Shown one piece after another: positions 59,301-64,000 of a stretch of 64,000 nt of DNA. The notes under the pieces were generated by a model that did no database searches, was not told the origin of the DNA, and worked only from the letters and a program-made list of their open reading frames with translations. This DNA comes from Struthio camelus (Eukaryota > Chordata > Aves > Struthioniformes > Struthionidae). Position numbers and translations under genes: made by a program. The stretch is taken from the NCBI RefSeq assembly GCF_040807025.1, contig NC_090967.1:742001-806000 (forward strand), given 5' to 3'. Position 1 is the first letter of the stretch. Every line of letters starts with the position of its first letter.

Positions 59301-62300
59301 CTGAGCCAACTTTCCACAAACAGGGTTTGTTTTTCTTCAGTTTGAGTAAGCTGTACAAACTCAACCATTTGTATCCTGGATCTGCTCAGAAGCTTAAGAT
59401 ACAAAACACCGCCTAGAAGGGACTTCTGATTTATTTGCTCTTGTCTAACTTCAGCAACAGAGGAGACATCAATAATAAGCCTAACGTCTCAGAGGTCTTT
59501 TTTTTTTTTCTTTTCTTTTTTTATGGGAATAAGAAATGTGTCTCCAAGGAGTGGGCTCAGAAATCGCAGTTGCCCAGAGTGAACTCTGTGGCTCGCACTA
59601 GCTGTTTGGTTCTTGATCCCGATTCCGCGTTCTGGGGGTTTCTGCTGTAACGTTGGGTTTGGATACGATGAGCTGTTGACAGTTGTGAGGGAAGCCTGCG
59701 TGTTGATGAGCTGAAGCCTTAAGGGAGCCAGGAAAGGGACTGGCTTGGCTGTATGCTGTAGTTCATGTTCAGCTGGGTATGAAATTGGAACCGGACTGTG
59801 CTGCAGATGTTATCTTTGGATTTCAGTTATTTCCCTGCTAACTGTAACCATGAAAATCTTGCTGCTTTTCCTTTGTATTTACTGAATGACATGAGTCAGT
59901 TAGATCTTAAAGCAGTGAGTTCAGGCTACACCCTGGGATGGACCCTGACAAGGAAATGCCAAACAACTTGTAATAGAAAACCACGCATTTCCTGATAGGC
60001 TGCAGCGTGTGGCGATTCCCTTTCAGCCCTGAATAGGGCTATCAGGGCAAGGACACGGTGCTGCATGTATCTGTCAGATGGGGAGCACAAAGAGCCTCAG
60101 TATAAATACTCCCAGGATACAGGGAGTGAGGGTAGTTTTATTCCAATACACAAACGGACCTTTTTCCTCTGGACTTAAAAAACAAACAACATTTTGGCTG
60201 AACAAATGGAACTGACCTTTTTATTAAAAGCATATATCTTCTTTTGTCTGGTTCAGTAAGAGGCTTTGAAAATTGAAAGAACTCCTTAACTTGCAAAATA
60301 GCTGACTTAAATGCAGTTGGAATGATTTATCATCTTACTTTTTGCTCTTTAGCACTGGAGGGCTTGTAGCTTTTTTTTTTCTTTTTTAAGGGAAAGTATT
60401 TAGAAAAGTGGTTCCAGCCCTGCGTGCTTTTTACACAGATGGAGAGATAGGCTGAGCCTATTAAGTTCATACTAAAGTTGATGGAAAGATTCCCGTTCAT
60501 CTCAGTGGGAACTGACCTGCCTGCAAGCTTGAGCCTATTCCTGTTCAGATGCAGAGGAAGGGTGTAGAGTCAGTTATGAAAAGCAGCTTTATTCAACTGC
60601 CCAAATGAGAAAGTTATTCAGGAACTTTTTAAGGGCCTTAAAAACAGCTTCTTGCAGGAAAGGCTCAAACGCAGTTTGTGTCGTGTGGTTAGTAAACGTG
60701 GCTGGGGGTGTTTGCTCCCAGGTGGGACTTGGTGTGTTGGACATGCTGATATTTCCATAACTGGAGGGCTTGCTACCGAAGCCGGTGCGTGGTGTTGAGA
60801 CACCGGTAAAGAAAGTGCTGTTTCCCTCTTGAACGTGTTCACCGCAAAGGGAGCCCGTCTGACAGATGAAGCTTTCGATTGTGCAAAGCGTAATTAATTT
60901 TCAAGCTGCATAGGAACACTAATGCTTGTCCAAATAAGTGTTTACAGGGCTTCAGCGTTCACGTTCTCACTCTGCATTTTTCTCCTTCTTCTTCTGTAGT
61001 CTGGCCAAGCCTCCAACCAGGAACAAGCTCTTACTTCCTTTAGCTATTTTAGTTTGATTTAGGCTTAGCTGAACCTGACGAAAGTGCAGTTTCGTGGGAA
61101 TGTTTGACTCCTGTTGTGCAGAGATCGCGAAACAAAAGCATTTCCTGAGATGAGATGGCGAGGGTTTGTTTGTGTGCGTCTACCTCCAGGAGACAGAGAT
61201 TGAATATTCCCCCCACCCCACCCCCATCTTCCCTGGATTAAACACATCTAATTCTTTCAATATTTCTTCTTCGGTAAGTGTTTTTCCCCCCCCCCTCTTT
61301 AGACCTCTTACCCTTTTCATTGCTTTCATTTTAGCTTCTTTTATGGGTCTGTTTCTTTCTTGAAATCCAGCCACCAAAATGAGACTCTATTCCAGCTGTG
61401 CTCCTCGCAGCCCTGGTGCACAGGGATTGCTGTGTGTGCCTTACATAAGGGAGCCCTGTTTACAGACACGAGGGTTTTGGTCTTTTCCAACAGTATGATG
61501 TTGTTGGCTTGCGGTCAGGTTATTACGAATTGTAACCGCAGCTCTATGTCTGTGCAACCACCTCTTAGGGACTAGGGTAAGGGAAATTGCAAAAAAAAGG
61601 GATTTTCCTGAAGCTGCAAAGCATTTCTGTCTTTGGGGTTGAGGTAAGCTCTGCTGGGGAAGAACGTGGCTGTTGTGGCAGCGTGGGGCAGAAAGATCTC
61701 CTGCGTGCACGCAGCTCGGTGCTCATCTGAGCCAGCTCCTGTTTTGTCATACTGGGGCTTTTTCGGCATCTTCTCCCTGATTCTTGCACTTGCTGCTTAT
61801 CCCGTCTGCTCTCTTTGCTGGGTAAATCCCAGAGGTGCTGAAAGCGTGATCATGAGCCTTGCTGTGTGCACGTGGCTAAAGGTTGTTATCAAAAATCACA
61901 CCTAGCCTCAAGCGTTGAAAGGGAAGGGAGATCTGGGCCCTCCTGCCCTCTTGGTGAAGCTCTCAGAAGTTTTACAGTGCATTTGAGTGGTTAATACCCA
62001 TGCGATTGCTATTGGGACATGGCACACGGGATGTGGAAATGAAGGTGTACGTATTTCCATAAAGAAATAAAAAAGGGGAAAATCAAAGGGTGAGGAGAAC
62101 CCGTATGGATTTGGTGGACAGGCTTTAAAGAGCTTGGAAAGCCCCCGAATGCAACCAGAGAGAGTGGCCTCGCTGAACTGAGTCACTTGAGGATGGTAAA
62201 GCGCCGGCTCAGACGAAACTTTACAACTTTTACGAAGGATACACATGTGCATTTTCAGTACTGCTTTAGCCAGACTGAAATGGGCCCACGGGGCTTCTGG

Positions 62301-62612
62301 GTGCCTTCCCCATCTCTGCATCAGCAAGCTCAGTTTAAAAGACTTCATCAGGTTAAAGGGTAGCTACCATGAATTCTCCCTGGGAAAGGCAAATTTGCAA
62401 TTCTAACACTAACTTATGTAAGTAGGACATGTTAAGGCAATCTTATAAAATATATTAAAAGGGACAGAAGACTAGTGAAAGTAGTGTTCTTTCGGAGCCC
62501 CGGGGTGTGCATACGATTGCAGGGGCACTGCCAGCCCATGCATGGGGCCTGGAGGAGGGCAGCCGGAGGAGTCTGGGGCGCTGGGCGCTCACCTCGGTGC
62601 TGTTCCCCCTAG
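50026..62612 (+). other. MARCHF2: MARCHF2 intron 1 (about 12.6 kb)
   Basis: Long intron between the putative leader exon and the first coding exon. It starts GC-rich and becomes A+T-moderate. I see scattered T and A tracts but no transposon, RNA gene or coding exon. Open frames are short. Confidence 0.6.
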
Positions 62613-62840
62613 GTCTCTGTGCTGCCAGCGCCAGTCCCCCGGGGCAGAGGGGTCCGGAGCTGCCATGACGACAGGCGACTGCTGCCACCTCCCCGGCTCC
62701 TTGTGCGACTGCCCGGGAAGCGCCGCCCTGTCCAAGTCAGTGGAGGACTCTGACATCGGGCGCCCACAGTACGTCACTCAGGTCACTGCGAAGGATGGCC
62801 GGCTCCTCTCGACGGTGATCAAGGCACTGGGTGCGCAGAG
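62613..62840 (+). CDS. MARCHF2: E3 ubiquitin ligase MARCHF2, first coding exon (partial gene)
   Basis: The exon runs from the acceptor CCCCTAG to the donor CAGAG|GTAAGG. Coding is 62665-62840: 58 codons plus two bases. The start [16 protein letters not shown] and the stretch DGRLLSTVI are near-identical to mammalian MARCHF2. The protein is a two-pass membrane RING-CH ligase of endosomes and the ER/Golgi that ubiquitinates cargo and binds syntaxin 6; its catalytic RING-CH domain (starting about residue 60 in human), transmembrane pair and C-terminal PDZ-binding motif are encoded by later exons outside this window. The ATG has G at -3. The variable residues before the RING differ from human, as expected for a linker. 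Confidence 0.95.
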
Positions 62841-64000
62841 GTAAGGCAGGGCTGCCTGCTGCTTCTGAGAAGGTATTTGTGCTGATCGCATCTGTTTTTT
62901 TCCCTTTTTTGTGGCTTTTCAGCACAGCAGGAGACAGCAAGGTCTTGTTTGTGAAGGCACTTCCCAGGAAGCTAATATTGAGGGCGATTCCTCAGTAGCC
63001 AGACGCCATCCAGGCCTACGCTGTCTGCGTGGGAGCTTGTGCCAGTCAGATGGGTCAGTGGATAGGGGAATCGGGCATTTGCTGAATGCCTTTGAACCTG
63101 TGACTGCTCCAGCATACACAGCAGAGGCTGCCCCACATGCCTCTGCTGAGTCCTTGGTGAGCGGTGGTGAAGGTGGGACACCACACTAGCAGGGACAGCA
63201 TGCTATTTATGGAGATTTTTTAAGGGCTGAAGATGGAGTAAAGCCCCTGTGCCAAGATGGTCTTGGAATAAAGGCCTGGTGTAGATTTTGCAGCCCCAGG
63301 AAGAGGAGGGTGTTTGGGTTGCAGGAACTGCAGCGTCCAGCTATCGCTAGAGCGGACGTGTGGCAGCTTTGCTTGCTTGAACCTTCCTGGCATGACTTGT
63401 CACTGTGTATATTGAGCAGTGTCTGGAGCAGAGGACACTTGGCGTTGCTATTCAGTTCAGCTATTGAGACCAGTCAAATTTTGGGTTCAAATCCTATCTC
63501 AACAGCTGGGGTTTTTTTTTCAGTGAAGTAGGCTGAACGTTGATGAGGTGTGAAAGCTGAGAGTGTAAATGTGGGGGAGGAAAGCAGAAAGGCTAGATGA
63601 GAACTGAGGCAAAAGTAATTGCTGTGTCTAGCAAAACTAGAGCAGCAAGATAAAAATATGAAGGGAGGTCAGCTTGCTCTATAACAAGAGACAGGCTGGG
63701 TGGGGAGTTGTGCATGCCCTTAAAACCAGTGAAAGTCAGGTGGGGAAACTGCCTGGGATTACAGTTGAAAAAAAGGGTTCCTTGTATTCAATTCATGGAG
63801 TTTGAATATTGTTGTTTTCAGCTATTTGAAGTCTCTTCCTTGTCCCAAGGACTTAACGAAGTGAAGGCAGATGGAGCTGTGTGATTCGGCTTGTTTGTGA
63901 TGTGCCCAAAATGACAGCACGTGAGCATGGCAGAACCATGTGAAATGCCCAATTATTGGAAATGCTTGAAATAAAAAAGAAGTTGGAATCCAAATAGGAA
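62841..64000 (+). other. MARCHF2: MARCHF2 intron 2 (incomplete)
   Basis: Non-coding sequence to the end of the window. I searched for the RING-CH exon (cysteine-rich FCRICHEG-type start) and did not find it, so intron 2 is at least 1.16 kb. Confidence 0.85.

Overview
The window looks like vertebrate, most likely avian, nuclear DNA from a gene-dense, GC-rich chromosome. The reasons are spliced genes with GT-AG introns, strong CpG islands at promoters, one 5'-truncated CR1 LINE of the type that dominates bird genomes, and very few other repeats. The gene order ANGPTL4 - RAB11B - MARCHF2, all on the + strand, matches human 19p13.2. In birds this block would be expected on a small microchromosome; that placement is inference from synteny. 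The species cannot be read from the sequence.

Layout. Positions 1 to about 8160 are upstream intergenic sequence with no recognisable gene. From about 8160 to 9680 there is a CpG island holding a seven-copy 44-bp minisatellite, a TATA box and the first exon of ANGPTL4. ANGPTL4 has seven coding exons (8998-17562), a 483-codon product and a probable long 3' UTR to about 19080. Its 5.3-kb intron 3 contains a second large CpG island (about 13690-15130). Positions 19080-26700 are intergenic and carry the CR1 element (about 22510-23516). A CpG-rich patch (26700-27110) precedes the RAB11B promoter island (27590-28570), which has GC-box tandem repeats and three CCAAT boxes. RAB11B has five coding exons (28069-43746) and a complete 218-residue product. 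Its 3' UTR probably reaches about 45420. After about 4 kb of intergenic sequence, the MARCHF2 CpG island and non-coding first exon (near 49920-50025) are followed by a 12.6-kb intron and the first coding exon (62665-62840). The rest of MARCHF2, including its RING-CH domain, lies beyond the window.

How they relate. The three genes are independent transcription units. ANGPTL4 is a secreted lipoprotein lipase inhibitor, RAB11B a recycling-endosome GTPase, and MARCHF2 a membrane E3 ubiquitin ligase of the endosomal system. Their adjacency is conserved synteny, not an operon.

I found no convincing undescribed multi-gene system. The most interesting points are: the predicted ANGPTL4 has a longer N-terminal region than the human protein, no cysteine in its mature coiled-coil region and no RRKR-type convertase site; ANGPTL4 intron 3 contains an orphan CpG island that could be an internal promoter; and there are several clean structural DNA motifs (perfect hairpins, a 33-nt purine-pyrimidine alternation, many long G/C homopolymers).
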